From Dyadobacter beijingensis DSM 21582 (lineage in GTDB: Bacteria > Bacteroidota > Bacteroidia > Cytophagales > Spirosomataceae): a DNA stretch of 64,000 nucleotides. Of the stretch, positions 51,397-60,806 are shown piece by piece. Each line of letters begins with the position of its first letter. Position 1 is the stretch's first letter. The stretch covers positions 124,001 to 188,000 of the forward strand of contig NZ_KB907789.1 in the NCBI RefSeq assembly GCF_000382205.1. Direction: 5' to 3'. A program made the position numbers and the translations under genes. The notes beneath the pieces are model-generated. The model did not search any database, had not been told where the DNA came from, and worked only from the letters and a program-made list of their open reading frames with translations.

Positions 51397-52146
51397 ATGA
51401 AAACGATATTCCTGATTGCGCTTCTGTTAGGAAGCGCTGCCGTCGCACCTGCCCAGGATCATTACCTGCCGGTATCATCTACCTCCCAAACGGCCATTAC
51501 CTCGCTGCATCGCGCGGCCGATCTGTATTCGAACATTCATTTCAAAGAAGGCAAAGCGGAGCTCGACAAGGCAATGGCCGAAGACCCCAGTTTCTTCATG
51601 GCTTATGTCTACGCCATTCAATATGCGCCCAAAGCGGAAAAAGCACCATTGATCGAAAAAGCGCTGGCGATCGACCAGGCAAAGTTCAACAAGGCGGAGC
51701 AAATCATGCGCGGCTTCGTCGAAAAGTGGAGCAAGGACACCGCAGCGAAGGCCGGCGAAACGATGAAAGCGCTGGTAGCGGCCTACCCCAAAACGCCCCA
51801 GGCGCTGGAATGGGCATCGCTGCATTCATTTTACACGGATAAAGACACGGATGCGGCGGTGGAGTATGCCCAAAAGCTCGCCACACTGAGCCCGACATAT
51901 GCACCCAACTATAATATCCTGGGTTATCTGTATCTGGAAAAAAAGGAACCGGAGAAAGCCAGGGGAGCCTTCGAAAAATACCTGAGCCTGGCCCCGAATG
52001 AGCCCAACGCCTACGATAGCATGGCCGAATATTATCTGATCGGCAAAGAATACGCCAAATCCGCCGAACTCTATGACAAGGCCGCTGCCATGGGTCTCCC
52101 CGACGCCAAAGAGCGCGCAGACAAGGCCAGGGCCATGATCAAGTGA
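51397..52146 (+). CDS. Secreted tetratricopeptide repeat protein
   Basis: A 249-residue protein with a signal peptide (MKTIFLIALLLGSAAVAPAQ). The rest is helical with TPR units, the clearest at about 165-240 (NILGYLYLEKKEPEKARGAF, then YDSMAEYYLIGKEYAKSAEL). It should be periplasmic or envelope-associated and act in protein-protein contacts. It starts about 117 bp from the divergent histidine kinase gene, so the pair may share regulation. No specific function can be given. Confidence 0.85.
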   Translation: MKTIFLIALLLGSAAVAPAQDHYLPVSSTSQTAITSLHRAADLYSNIHFKEGKAELDKAMAEDPSFFMAYVYAIQYAPKAEKAPLIEKALAIDQAKFNKAEQIMRGFVEKWSKDTAAKAGETMKALVAAYPKTPQALEWASLHSFYTDKDTDAAVEYAQKLATLSPTYAPNYNILGYLYLEKKEPEKARGAFEKYLSLAPNEPNAYDSMAEYYLIGKEYAKSAELYDKAAAMGLPDAKERADKARAMIK

Positions 52147-52249
52147 ATGCGAGCCGACCTCGCGCACGCAGGAGACCGTTTCTTGATGTCGATCAAGATG
52201 GCCGGTCGCAATAATGCGCTATTTTTGGCAAAAACACATCAGCGTCGCA

Positions 52250-52621
52250 ATGAACCATCGAGCATTATCCATCCGCCCATTTATCGGAGCAGCCGATTTT
52301 GACACTTCCCGGGCATTCTACCTCGATCTGGGCTTCGAGGAATCGGTGCTCTCACCGTCCATGTCCCGTTTCAGAACGGGGGATTTCAGTTTTTACCTTC
52401 AAAATGCATTCGTGAAAGACTGGATCGACAACACCATGGTGTTTCTCGAAGTCGAGGATACGCAGCGGTTCTGGGAGGACCTGGTAAAACTGGACCTTCC
52501 CGCGAAATACCAAAATGTGCGCCTCACCCCGATCCGCACCGAACCCTGGGGACGCGAATGCTTCCTGCACGATCCATCGGGCATACTCTGGCATTTCGGA
52601 GAGTTCTTCCAACACAAATGA
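52250..52621 (+). CDS. VOC-superfamily (glyoxalase/bleomycin-resistance-like) protein
   Basis: A 123-residue protein from the ATG at 52250 (MNHRALSIRPFIGAADFDTS). It has the paired beta-alpha-beta-beta-beta modules of the vicinal oxygen chelate fold (SRAFYLDLGFEESVLSP; WGRECFLHDPSGILWHFGEF). Members bind metals and act as isomerases, dioxygenases or drug-binding proteins; the sequence does not tell which. It is followed 7 bp later by a broken second VOC-like gene. Confidence 0.88.
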   Translation: MNHRALSIRPFIGAADFDTSRAFYLDLGFEESVLSPSMSRFRTGDFSFYLQNAFVKDWIDNTMVFLEVEDTQRFWEDLVKLDLPAKYQNVRLTPIRTEPWGRECFLHDPSGILWHFGEFFQHK

Positions 52622-52628
52622 TCGCCGC

Positions 52629-52843
52629 ATGATGAACTTCAGCAAACTCGTTCCCAACATATTTACGTCGATATCCGCGACGCCATGCCGCTGTTCGTCG
52701 ACTGCCTCGGCTTCACGATCACGCACGACGAGCTGCACTCCCACCAGCCGTTCTGCATGATCGAGAAGGACGGCCTGCGCTTGAATCTCTTCCAAAACGA
52801 GCATCTCGCCAGGGAGCATAACCGCAGGTTTTTCACCGGCTAG
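52629..52843 (+). pseudogene. Frameshifted, truncated VOC/glyoxalase-like gene
   Basis: From the ATG at 52632 the frame reads MNFSKLVPNIF, then stops matching. One frame over, from 52667, it continues VDIRDAMPLFVDCLGFTITH and HSHQPFCMIEKDGLRLNLFQ to the TAG at 52841-52843. The join ATATTTACGTCGAT lacks one T relative to an in-frame version, so a single-base loss in a T run explains the break. The C-terminal half of the fold is also missing after FFTG. It may be a recent pseudogene, or the T loss could be a sequencing error, but the missing C terminus argues for a true pseudogene. Confidence 0.75.
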
Positions 52844-52930
52844 CACAATGCGGCCGGGATCGTTACACGTGCCGTGAGATACAGAACCTGTATTTGAGCA
52901 CATAAGTCTGTCATTCAACCATTTACCACG

Positions 52931-54670
52931 ATGAAGCCAGGCAACACCTTACTCATAATTACCATATCGGTCCTTTGGGGCTGTTTCAAAAAACAGGAAA
53001 AAAAGGAAGAAAGCCAATCGCCCGACAGCACGACACGGATCACCGTTTGCTACAATCCTCAAACGACCGATATGGATTGGTATAGTTCGAAAAAAAAGGC
53101 GCCCCTGCTCGAAGGGCTGCAAGGCATTAATTTTAACATAACCACCTCTAAACCGGCAGCTCAGGCGTATTTCAACCAGGGTATGATGCTCGCTTACGGT
53201 TTCAACCATGCCGAGGCCGCACGGTCGTTCCATGAGGCCATCCGGCTCGATTCTGCGTGTGCCATGGCGCAATGGGGCTTCGCGTACGTGCTCGGCCCGA
53301 ACTACAATGCGGGTATGGAAGAAGATAACTTTCAACGTGCCTGGAAAGCCGTTCAAAAAGCACAGCAACTTTCCGCCGGTTGCACGCCGAAGGAAAAAGC
53401 GCTCATAGTGGCACTCGCCGCACGTTATGCGGAGGTCCCGCCGGCAAACAGAATGCCGCTGGATATCGCTTATGCCCGTGCAATGGAAAAAGTGTACCGC
53501 CGGTTCCCGTCCGACCCGGACATCGGAGCGATTTACGCCGAGTCGATCATGGACCTGCATCCCTGGGATTTATACGAGAAAAAAACCAAAGCGCCGAAAT
53601 CGTGGACGCCGCAGTTGCTGGCCGTATTGGAAAATCTCCTGAAAAAGAACCCGGAACATCCCGGCGCGCACCACCTGTACATACATGCGCTGGAAGCTTC
53701 GGCAACCCCGGAAAAAGCACTCGCCTCGGCCGCCCTGCTCGACACCCTCGTGCCCGGCGCCGGCCATCTGCTCCATATGCCGTCGCACATTTATATCAAC
53801 ACGGGCGATTACCACCAGGGCTCGTTCTCCAATATCCGGGCCGTCGGGGCCGACAGCTCCTACATCACCGCCTGCCACGCTCAGGGTGCCTACCCCCTCG
53901 CCTATTTTCCTCATAATTACCATTTTCTGGCGGCCACCGCCACACTCGAAGGCAACGCCGGCCTCGCCTGGACGGCCGCGGAAAAGGTACAGCAGTACAC
54001 CGCCAAAGCGGTTATGCGGACGCCCGGTTGGGGTACGTTGCAGCATTACTACACGATCCCCTATTACATTGCCGTCAAGTTTTCGATGTGGGACCGCGTG
54101 CTGTCGCTTCCCGGCCCGGCCAAAGACCTCGTGTACCCGCGCGCGGTATGGCATTATGCGCGCGGAATGGCGTTTTTGGGTAAGCGAGACCTCTCCCGCG
54201 CGCAGGAAGAAATGAGCAGCCTCGCCCGGCTGGCAAAAGACACCACCCTGAACGCCATCACCGTCTGGAACATTAATACGGGCAGTGATCTGGTGAAAAT
54301 AGCCTCCAAAGTGTTGGCCGCCGGCCTGGCCGCCCGGCAAAACCAGCTCGATAAATCGGCCGCGCTGCTACGGGAGGCCGTTTTGATCGAAGATAACCTC
54401 AATTACAACGAGCCGCCGGACTGGTTCTTCTCCGTTCGCCACCACCTCGGCGCGGTGCTGCTCAAAGCCGGCAGAAATGCCGAAGCCGAGCGCGTTTACC
54501 GGGAAGACCTGCTCACCTGGAAGAAAAACGGTTGGGCATTGATAGGCCTTTACAACGCTTTAATGCAACAAAAGAACACGGGTGAAGCGCAATCCGTGAA
54601 GTCGGCATTTGACCAGTCGTGGAAGTATGCCAATGTAAAAATCAGCAGCTCATCGACGATCGCCGACTAG
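52931..54670 (+). CDS. TPR-repeat lipoprotein with conserved His motifs
   Basis: A 579-residue predicted lipoprotein: the signal MKPGNTLLIITISVLWGC ends at the lipobox Cys18. TPR-like repeats run from about 70 (FNQGMMLAYGFNHAEAARSF) to the end. Three His-rich segments stand out between repeats: GAHHLYIHALE, LLHMPSHIYINTGDYHQG and FPHNYHFLAATA. These recur in a family of uncharacterised bacterial TPR proteins and suggest metal or ligand binding. Its function is unknown; envelope location follows from the signal. Confidence 0.82.
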   Translation: MKPGNTLLIITISVLWGCFKKQEKKEESQSPDSTTRITVCYNPQTTDMDWYSSKKKAPLLEGLQGINFNITTSKPAAQAYFNQGMMLAYGFNHAEAARSFHEAIRLDSACAMAQWGFAYVLGPNYNAGMEEDNFQRAWKAVQKAQQLSAGCTPKEKALIVALAARYAEVPPANRMPLDIAYARAMEKVYRRFPSDPDIGAIYAESIMDLHPWDLYEKKTKAPKSWTPQLLAVLENLLKKNPEHPGAHHLYIHALEASATPEKALASAALLDTLVPGAGHLLHMPSHIYINTGDYHQGSFSNIRAVGADSSYITACHAQGAYPLAYFPHNYHFLAATATLEGNAGLAWTAAEKVQQYTAKAVMRTPGWGTLQHYYTIPYYIAVKFSMWDRVLSLPGPAKDLVYPRAVWHYARGMAFLGKRDLSRAQEEMSSLARLAKDTTLNAITVWNINTGSDLVKIASKVLAAGLAARQNQLDKSAALLREAVLIEDNLNYNEPPDWFFSVRHHLGAVLLKAGRNAEAERVYREDLLTWKKNGWALIGLYNALMQQKNTGEAQSVKSAFDQSWKYANVKISSSSTIAD

Positions 54671-54811
54671 AATCGCACATTTACAGGAGATGCCGGAAAC
54701 GAATACAACCATTCCCCGCGCTGCTACATTTCCCCCATGCATTCCGCCAGTTAAATTCGCATCCATTTTTTTACTATTTTCCCCCAAAACCACCACTACA
54801 ACCCCAAAACC

Positions 54812-55348
54812 ATGAAAACCATTTCCGTTCCTGCCCGCGAGCAGGTGAACCCGCAGTCACAGGAACTGTTCGACGCATTGACCAAGCGGCTCGGCCGGGT
54901 ACCTAATCTGTATGCGACGATCGGATATTCGCATGCGGCATTGAAAATGATGCTTGACGCCGAGGAAACGCTCGGCCACGGGAAGTTCAGTGCAAAAGAG
55001 CGGGAGGCCGTTTACCTCGTGGTGTCGCAGGTGAACCAATGCGAGTATTGCCTCGCAGCCCACACTATTCTGGCTACCAAAAGGGGCTATTCACAGGAGG
55101 AGACGATACTTTTTCGTAAAGGTTTCGCATCCGATCCGAAGCTGCAAACGGCGATACAGCTCGCCAAATCGATCGCCGAGAACAAGGGCGACGCGGACGA
55201 AACGTTGAAGGAGGCATTCTTTGATGCCGGATACGATGAGGCGGCGCTGATGGACCTGATCGGCCTGGTAACCATTCGCACATTTACGAATTATGTTTTC
55301 GTCATGAGCAAAATCCCCGTCGATTTTCCGGCGGCGGAAAAAATCTAG
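54812..55348 (+). CDS. Carboxymuconolactone decarboxylase/AhpD-family protein
   Basis: A 178-residue all-helical protein with the AhpD-type redox motif ECYCLAAH-like segment NQCEYCLAAHTI at about 73-84: the CxxC pair plus His expected for peroxidase-related activity. N-terminal text (PQSQELFDALTKRLGRVPNL) matches the alkylhydroperoxidase-like group. It overlaps by 4 bp, tail to tail, with an AraC regulator gene. A role in removing organic peroxides is likely by family and unproven here. Confidence 0.9.
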   Translation: MKTISVPAREQVNPQSQELFDALTKRLGRVPNLYATIGYSHAALKMMLDAEETLGHGKFSAKEREAVYLVVSQVNQCEYCLAAHTILATKRGYSQEETILFRKGFASDPKLQTAIQLAKSIAENKGDADETLKEAFFDAGYDEAALMDLIGLVTIRTFTNYVFVMSKIPVDFPAAEKI

Positions 55349-56160
55349 TCGTTCAGCAGGTCGGACGGCGCTTTGCCGAATTTCTTTTTGAATGCGTGGG
55401 AAAAATGTGAAAGGCTTTCGAAACCGAGATCGAGGTAGAATGCGGAGGGTTTCCGGTTCCTTTTCTCGATCAGGTGCCGGGCTTCGAGCAGGCGGCGTTC
55501 CAGCAGCCAATGCCGGGGAGGCATACCGAATGTTTTCTGGAAATCGCGTTTGAAAGCCGCCAGGCTACGTCCGGTCAGCTGCGCAAACTTTTCGACCGGC
55601 ACATTGAAGTGAAAATTATGGAGCATAAACCGTTCGAGATCGATCTTGTGCGGCTCCGAAAAATCGAACAAAAAACGGCTGAGGCCAGGCATGGCGTGCA
55701 GCAGCAGCTGCACGCCTTCCTTCACCTTCAATAAGCCCATCGTGCTCGTCAGCTGGGCCTGCGGGTTGCGCACGTAGGGCACGATGGACTTGAAATAACC
55801 TTCCAGAAAATCGTTAGCGGGGATCAGGATGTTGGGCGGCCCCACGTATTTCTGCCCTACCGGGATGCTCTCTTCCAACGCAATTTGCCGCAAAAGATCT
55901 TCCTGAAGTGAGATCACGATCGTCTCGTAATCCTCGTCCGGCAGCGGCGTTTTAGTGATTTGGCCCAACTGGTTCTTCCCGACCAGCAGCATTTCGCCCC
56001 GTCGCATCGACACCTTTTCCGTGGCCGTTTCGAGCGTAAACTGCCCTGCGACCTGCAAAACGAGGGTATTATGTTTCATAAAAGCTACCTTATCCTTCCG
56101 TTTGGTAGAAAGGTAAGAGTAGAAAATTACGCCCGGGAGTATTTCAGCTGGATTCGTCAC
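55345..56160 (-). CDS. AraC-family transcription regulator
   Basis: A 271-residue regulator. The N-terminal part is a cupin-like sensor domain (VLQVAGQFTLETATEKVSMR, then RGEMLLVGKNQLGQI). The C-terminal about 100 residues hold the double helix-turn-helix (NVPVEKFAQLTGRSLAAFKR, DFQKTFGMPPRHWL, LDLGFESLSHFSHAFKKKFG). It lies 32 bp downstream of the aldo/keto reductase gene on the same strand, so it probably regulates that gene or is co-expressed with it. Its effector is unknown. Confidence 0.92.
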   Translation of the reverse strand: MTNPAEILPGVIFYSYLSTKRKDKVAFMKHNTLVLQVAGQFTLETATEKVSMRRGEMLLVGKNQLGQITKTPLPDEDYETIVISLQEDLLRQIALEESIPVGQKYVGPPNILIPANDFLEGYFKSIVPYVRNPQAQLTSTMGLLKVKEGVQLLLHAMPGLSRFLFDFSEPHKIDLERFMLHNFHFNVPVEKFAQLTGRSLAAFKRDFQKTFGMPPRHWLLERRLLEARHLIEKRNRKPSAFYLDLGFESLSHFSHAFKKKFGKAPSDLLND

Positions 56161-56192
56161 CGTGTAAAGATATTAAAAGCGACGCTACGCGG

Positions 56193-57164
56193 CTAACGTT
56201 GGAGGTAAGTGTTTCCGAGAATCGCGCCCGGCGCGAAGTGGGCATTGAGCAGCTGCATTTCCTCCGGTGTGAACCCGATAGTCATCGCCTCCAAATTCTC
56301 GGGCAGGCGGCTCCTGCGGCTCATGCTCACGAGCGGCATGATATGCCCGCCCTGCGCATTCACCCACGCAATGGCCAGCTGTGTCGGCGTGTAGCCTTTG
56401 TCGGCGGCCATTTGTTTCAAAACCTGCACTTTTTCCAGGTTTTGAACGAGGTTATCCCCCTGAAAACGTGGGAAATGACTTTGGTAAGAGCCCTCGGGCA
56501 ATGGCGCCGTCAACTGACCCGTAAGCAGGCCTTCGGCTGTATTGGCAAATGCGACCACGCCAATGCCCAGCTCGGCCGCCGCAGGCAACAGATCGCTTTC
56601 GATCTGCCTGTCGGCCAGGGAGTAACCTATTTCCAATGCGGTCACCGGATGTACGGCGTGGGCTTTCCGCAGTTGGTCGGCGCTGATCTCCGACACGCCC
56701 AGGTACCGCACTTTTCCTTCCTGAATCAAATCGCCGACAGTACCGATCACGTCTTCCAAAGGTACGCTGTTGTCGAGCCGGCAGGGTTGGTAGAGGTCGA
56801 TCGTATCGATGCCGAGGCGTACGAGCGAGTAGTTGATGAAGTTTTTAATGGCGATCGGGCGCAGGTCGAGGCCCAGCCATTGGTTGCCATAAAAAATCGC
56901 CCCGAATTTCACGCTGATTAATGCCTCGTCGCGGCGGCCTTTGATCGCCTTCCCGACCAGCAGCTCGTTATGGCCGGCGCCATAGAAATCGCCGGTATTC
57001 AAAAAATTAATGCCGCTGTCGAGCGCCTGGTGAATGGTTGCGATCGCTTCGTTTTCGTCTTTGGCCTCGCTGCCCCACACGGGCGACATGCGCATACAGC
57101 CCAATCCCAGTTTCGATACCAGCGGGCCATTGTTGCCCAGGTTTATTTTTCCAATTGTTGTCAT
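56193..57164 (-). CDS. Aldo/keto reductase
   Basis: A 323-residue NAD(P)H-dependent oxidoreductase from the ATG at 57164 (MTTIGKINLGNNGPLVSKLG). Catalytic residues are in place: Asp and Tyr in INFLNTGDFYGAGHNELL and Lys in DEALISVKFGA. The C terminus has the cofactor-binding loop (PLVSMSRRSRLPENLEAM). It is of the AKR13-like subfamily common in bacteria. The upstream extension to 57251 is probably non-coding. It forms a two-gene unit with the AraC regulator; substrate unknown. Confidence 0.92.
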   Translation of the reverse strand: MTTIGKINLGNNGPLVSKLGLGCMRMSPVWGSEAKDENEAIATIHQALDSGINFLNTGDFYGAGHNELLVGKAIKGRRDEALISVKFGAIFYGNQWLGLDLRPIAIKNFINYSLVRLGIDTIDLYQPCRLDNSVPLEDVIGTVGDLIQEGKVRYLGVSEISADQLRKAHAVHPVTALEIGYSLADRQIESDLLPAAAELGIGVVAFANTAEGLLTGQLTAPLPEGSYQSHFPRFQGDNLVQNLEKVQVLKQMAADKGYTPTQLAIAWVNAQGGHIMPLVSMSRRSRLPENLEAMTIGFTPEEMQLLNAHFAPGAILGNTYLQR

Positions 57165-57254
57165 CGTTTTCCGTGTTAAGTTTAACGATACAAAGTTGGC
57201 TGTAATCGGGCGCAGCGCATTTCGCGTACGGCTCAATTTACTTGTCTGCACGGA

Positions 57255-58502
57255 TCACGTCGCCTTGAACAGCACCTGGCCGTCCTTCTGCAAATACCAG
57301 GCCGTAACCGGGTTGAAGTGGTACCCCATATTGCCGCCGCGTGCAGCCATGAGTTGTTTTAGAAATGGCTGTACATACCCGGTTTCGTCCACCGTGCGGC
57401 TCATGATCTCGGTAGGGTTGCCGTCCCAGTTCCAGAGGTATCGGAATGCCGCAATGGCTTTGTCAAGCACCGGTTCCTGCAATGCGGCATGCTGCCAGGT
57501 CTTTCCGGCATCGGTACTCACTTCCACGCGCGCCACTTTGCCGCGCCCACTCCACGCAATGCCCCGTATTTCAATCCAGCCCTTTTCCACCCTGGCGGGA
57601 TAGGAAGGGAAAGTGATGACTGAACGGGCATCCATCGTGAAGCTGAACTGCCTGATCTTGCCGCCGCCCACGGCTTCGGTGTATTTGGAAGTTTCCTCGC
57701 GGGTCATAAACGGCGCGTCGGAGAGCTCGATGCGCCGGAGCCATTTCACATTGGCATTCCCCTCCCAGCCGGGCAGGAAAAGCCGTATCGGGTAGCCCTG
57801 TTCGGGCCGGATAGCCTCGCCGTTCTGGCCGTAGGCGATGATCGCGTCGTCCCAGCCCTTGTGCACGGGCACGCTGCGCGTCATCACGGCCGCGTCCCCG
57901 CCCTCGGCCAGGAACCAGCTCGCTTTCGGGTTCACGCCCACTTCCCGGAACAATGTCGATAGTTTCACGCCCGTCCATTCGCTCTGGCTCGTGAGCCCGC
58001 AAATTTCCTGCGGACGGATCTTGCCATCGTTCGCGCCGCGGTAATTGCCCGAGCATTCGAGAAATGCAATGCGGGACACGGACGGAAACCGTTTGAGATC
58101 GGCCAATGTGAACACCATCGGCTTGTCGACCATACCGTGTATTACCAGCTCGTGCTTGGCAGGATCGATGGCCGGGACGCCGCCGTGGTGCCGCTCGTAA
58201 TGCAGGTCGGAAGGCGTGATCATGCCCTGCAAATCCTGCAATGGCGTACGGGAAGACGTATCGGAATATATTTTCGCCAATTTTTCGAACGGTGAGCGGG
58301 TACCGAGCGTGCCGGGTGGAACGCCGGGGACTTTGGTAGGGTCTTCGGGACCGCGCTCCGAGGCCGTCAGCGCGGCCTGGAATGCCTTTCCGCTGGCCGT
58401 TTGCACGAGTACCACCGATGCGGCGGCCGCGCCCGCCAGCAGGTTGCGCCGGCTGATCCTGCCGCCGGTAATGGATTTATCCTGATCGTCGCGTTGCTGC
58501 AT
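57255..58502 (-). CDS. Tat-exported sulfite oxidase-family molybdoenzyme (SorA/SoxC-like)
   Basis: From the ATG at 58502 (MQQRDDQDKSITGG) it is 415 residues. A twin-arginine signal (ISRRNLLAGAAAASVVLVQT, residues 16-35) sends it to the periplasm with its cofactor. The sulfite-oxidase fold follows, with the Mo-ligand Cys150 in AFLECSGNYRG, and a C-terminal dimerisation domain (TDAGKTWQHAAL). SorA and SoxC-type proteins oxidise sulfite or a protein-bound sulfane sulfur and pass electrons to a cytochrome c. The cytochrome gene here ends two bases before its start, a strong sign of a functional pair. Actual substrate not shown. Confidence 0.9.
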   Translation of the reverse strand: MQQRDDQDKSITGGRISRRNLLAGAAAASVVLVQTASGKAFQAALTASERGPEDPTKVPGVPPGTLGTRSPFEKLAKIYSDTSSRTPLQDLQGMITPSDLHYERHHGGVPAIDPAKHELVIHGMVDKPMVFTLADLKRFPSVSRIAFLECSGNYRGANDGKIRPQEICGLTSQSEWTGVKLSTLFREVGVNPKASWFLAEGGDAAVMTRSVPVHKGWDDAIIAYGQNGEAIRPEQGYPIRLFLPGWEGNANVKWLRRIELSDAPFMTREETSKYTEAVGGGKIRQFSFTMDARSVITFPSYPARVEKGWIEIRGIAWSGRGKVARVEVSTDAGKTWQHAALQEPVLDKAIAAFRYLWNWDGNPTEIMSRTVDETGYVQPFLKQLMAARGGNMGYHFNPVTAWYLQKDGQVLFKAT

Positions 58503-58503
58503 A

Positions 58504-59100
58504 TTATCTGATTTCGGGGCCATCCACGCGGTCGTCGGGGACGAACTTGTCGCGGGCCGGCATTTTGATTTGCGGAAGGGTTTTGGCATTCAGTTTCGCA
58601 TTCTCCGCCAGCAGGCCATTGGCATGGAGGAGGAAGGCCGTCAGGCTGTATACCTCCTGGTCGGTGAGCGAGCCGGGCTGGTTGAACGGCATCGCCCTGC
58701 GAATGTAGTCGAATACCGTGGTGGCATATGGCCAGTAGTTGCCGATTGCCCTGATGCGCCGCGCCCGGGTGGTATCGCCGGCCACCAGGCGGTCGTTGGG
58801 GCCTTCGGTACCGGTGGCACCGTGGCAGCCCGCGCATTTCAGCCCGTAAATGGCCCTGCCTTCCGTGGCACTGCCCTCGCCTTTGGGCAGGCCTTTACCG
58901 TCGGGCCGGACGTCGATGTCCAATGCCGCGATTTCCGCCGCCGTAGCCACCCGGCCGAAGCCGAACTGCGCCGGGTGTGAAAGGGTGTCAGCCGACAACA
59001 CACCTGGGTGCTGCCGGCTGATTTTGAGGCTGGTACCCGTGAACGCCACCGTCACGAGCACCAGCGCGGTGCCGATATACTTAATCGTACTTCCCTGCAT
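58504..59100 (-). CDS. Monohaem cytochrome c (SorB/SoxD-like partner)
   Basis: A 198-residue protein from the ATG at 59100 (MQGSTIKYIGTALVLVTVAF), with a signal peptide or anchor at 7-25 and one haem site, CAGCH at 89-93. The likely distal Met is in RRAMPFNQPGSLTDQEVY. The pattern (FGFGRVATAAEIAALDIDVR, then PDGKGLP) matches cytochromes encoded beside sulfite dehydrogenases. Its start overlaps the end of the DoxX-like gene by 20 bp, and its stop directly precedes the molybdoenzyme start, showing tight co-expression. It should carry electrons to the terminal oxidase chain. Confidence 0.9.
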   Translation of the reverse strand: MQGSTIKYIGTALVLVTVAFTGTSLKISRQHPGVLSADTLSHPAQFGFGRVATAAEIAALDIDVRPDGKGLPKGEGSATEGRAIYGLKCAGCHGATGTEGPNDRLVAGDTTRARRIRAIGNYWPYATTVFDYIRRAMPFNQPGSLTDQEVYSLTAFLLHANGLLAENAKLNAKTLPQIKMPARDKFVPDDRVDGPEIR

Positions 59101-60766
59101 TGAGCGTGCTTTTAGCCAGAACATAAGGTCTCTCCACCCGGTCCAGCACTACATAAATCGAATCTTTCTTCTCGTTGATCCCTTGCAGGACCACCCGCGA
59201 CCCGTCGGTTGTAGCATACCTCAGGACCATGCGGTTGCGTTTGTCGCGGCGGGGCTTCTCGGCAAACTCGCGGTCGCGGCGGGCCGACCAGCCCCGCGGG
59301 TCTATCAGCTTGTTCTCGTCCCCGATCCTGTCGAGCGCGTCTTGGGGAATCCAGTTGCGGTCCTGGCCATCCTTTTTGTCTGGGCCATTGCCCCGCTCGT
59401 TGCCGCGGCGTCCTTCGCGTGGTGCATTGCTGTCACCGCCTTGTTTCTGCCGGGCCTCGCGCTGTTGCAGCTGCCCTACCCCGTCGCGCAGGCCTCCTTT
59501 GGCATATTTATCCTGCAAATACAAGGTGTGCTCCAACGTATCGGCCAGGTAATGGAACACCCGCTGGCCGCCTCCCGTACCCGTGAGCTCGAACGTGCGC
59601 CCGACGTCACGCATGGGTGCGCCGCCGCCATTGGAGAGGTCCAGCGGCGTCGGTTTGTTTACTTTGAATGTCAGCGTCGTCCAGTTTTCGAATGTCGCCC
59701 ATTGCCACCTCAGCGTGTCCGTCGGTGAGTATGGGATGGTTTTGTTATTGATTTTAAACTCCGTGACCTGATAGTTGCCCCGCAGGGTCCTGATGCCCGC
59801 CGTCGAAGGCTGTTTGTACGGGTCGAATTTGAAATTGACATACTGCAGATAAAACAAGTATACGAGGAACAGCCCGAAAACGCCGGCTTTCAGGCCGTAG
59901 CGTACATATTGCTGCCATTTCGGGGAAAATGCGGGATAAAATTTCTGAGGTACGGTAAAGCGTTCAAGGACAATCAGGTTCCAGACTTTTGGAATATCCC
60001 TGATCAGCAAAAACGCCGCCAGCAGCACAAAATAGGAGCTGTACACATGCACGCCGCCGTCATAGGCGAAATTGACATATACAATATCCCCCAACGCGCC
60101 CAGGAGCAGAATGGCCCCCAGCGTGGTAGTGCCCCTGAAAAACAGCAATATGCCCGCCGCCAGCTCCACCACCCCGGCAAATACCTGGTACCAGGGCACG
60201 ATGCCCACGGAAAGCCAGTAAATTTTTTGCAGGGTAAAATCACCGAAATTCGTGTTCAGCAGGCCGTACGACGGGTAAGGCATCTGCGTCGGCATCAGTT
60301 TGGTAAACCCAAAACCGATGATCCCGATGCCCGCCCGGTAGCGTACCACCACGCGGATCCAGTAATAGAGCAGGTTATACTCTTTCGGCTCTCGTTTGGC
60401 GACCTTCACAACGGCCGTCCAGATGAGCCCCACCACGATGGCCGCCAGCAAGGTTATGATCCAGGTCGCGTAGCCTTCGAGCGGCGAGCCGAAGATGGTG
60501 CGACCGAAAATGTCGAGCCCGGAGCCGAACCGTGCGATGTCGTATACGTCGCGGTAATGCAGGCGCGTCCAGTCGAAGGTCACGAGGTCGGTGTACCAGC
60601 TGGGGCTGTTGGGAATCGACATGGCGAGAAAAAACACGAATGCGATCCGGAAAAGGACCTTCTGCCATTCGGGCCAGCGGCTCGCGGCGGTACGGCCGGT
60701 GCCGCCGCCTTCCGCTTTTTCGGTGAGCGCCACGTCTTCGTCTGCGCTTGTTCTGATCGTTGACAT
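59081..60766 (-). CDS. DoxX-like membrane protein with C-terminal extracytoplasmic domain and charged insert
   Basis: A 561-residue protein. Residues about 30-330 hold seven or so membrane helices with DoxX-like features (GIGIIGFGFTKLMPTQMPYP, QVFAGVVELAAGILLFFRGT). The C-terminal part (335-561) is a beta-type domain with no membrane helix. At about 420-470 it carries a Gly/Arg/Lys/Asp/Gln-rich low-complexity insert absent from its upstream paralogue. DoxX/DoxD proteins form thiosulfate:quinone oxidoreductase in some archaea; most bacterial relatives are uncharacterised. Placed between SusD and a sulfite-oxidase-type enzyme, a sulfur electron-transfer role is an inference. Confidence 0.8.
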   Translation of the reverse strand: MSTIRTSADEDVALTEKAEGGGTGRTAASRWPEWQKVLFRIAFVFFLAMSIPNSPSWYTDLVTFDWTRLHYRDVYDIARFGSGLDIFGRTIFGSPLEGYATWIITLLAAIVVGLIWTAVVKVAKREPKEYNLLYYWIRVVVRYRAGIGIIGFGFTKLMPTQMPYPSYGLLNTNFGDFTLQKIYWLSVGIVPWYQVFAGVVELAAGILLFFRGTTTLGAILLLGALGDIVYVNFAYDGGVHVYSSYFVLLAAFLLIRDIPKVWNLIVLERFTVPQKFYPAFSPKWQQYVRYGLKAGVFGLFLVYLFYLQYVNFKFDPYKQPSTAGIRTLRGNYQVTEFKINNKTIPYSPTDTLRWQWATFENWTTLTFKVNKPTPLDLSNGGGAPMRDVGRTFELTGTGGGQRVFHYLADTLEHTLYLQDKYAKGGLRDGVGQLQQREARQKQGGDSNAPREGRRGNERGNGPDKKDGQDRNWIPQDALDRIGDENKLIDPRGWSARRDREFAEKPRRDKRNRMVLRYATTDGSRVVLQGINEKKDSIYVVLDRVERPYVLAKSTLNAGKYD

Positions 60767-60806
60767 ATGGGTAATATTTTGATTGACAGTTAAATGTGCC
60801 TTGCGC

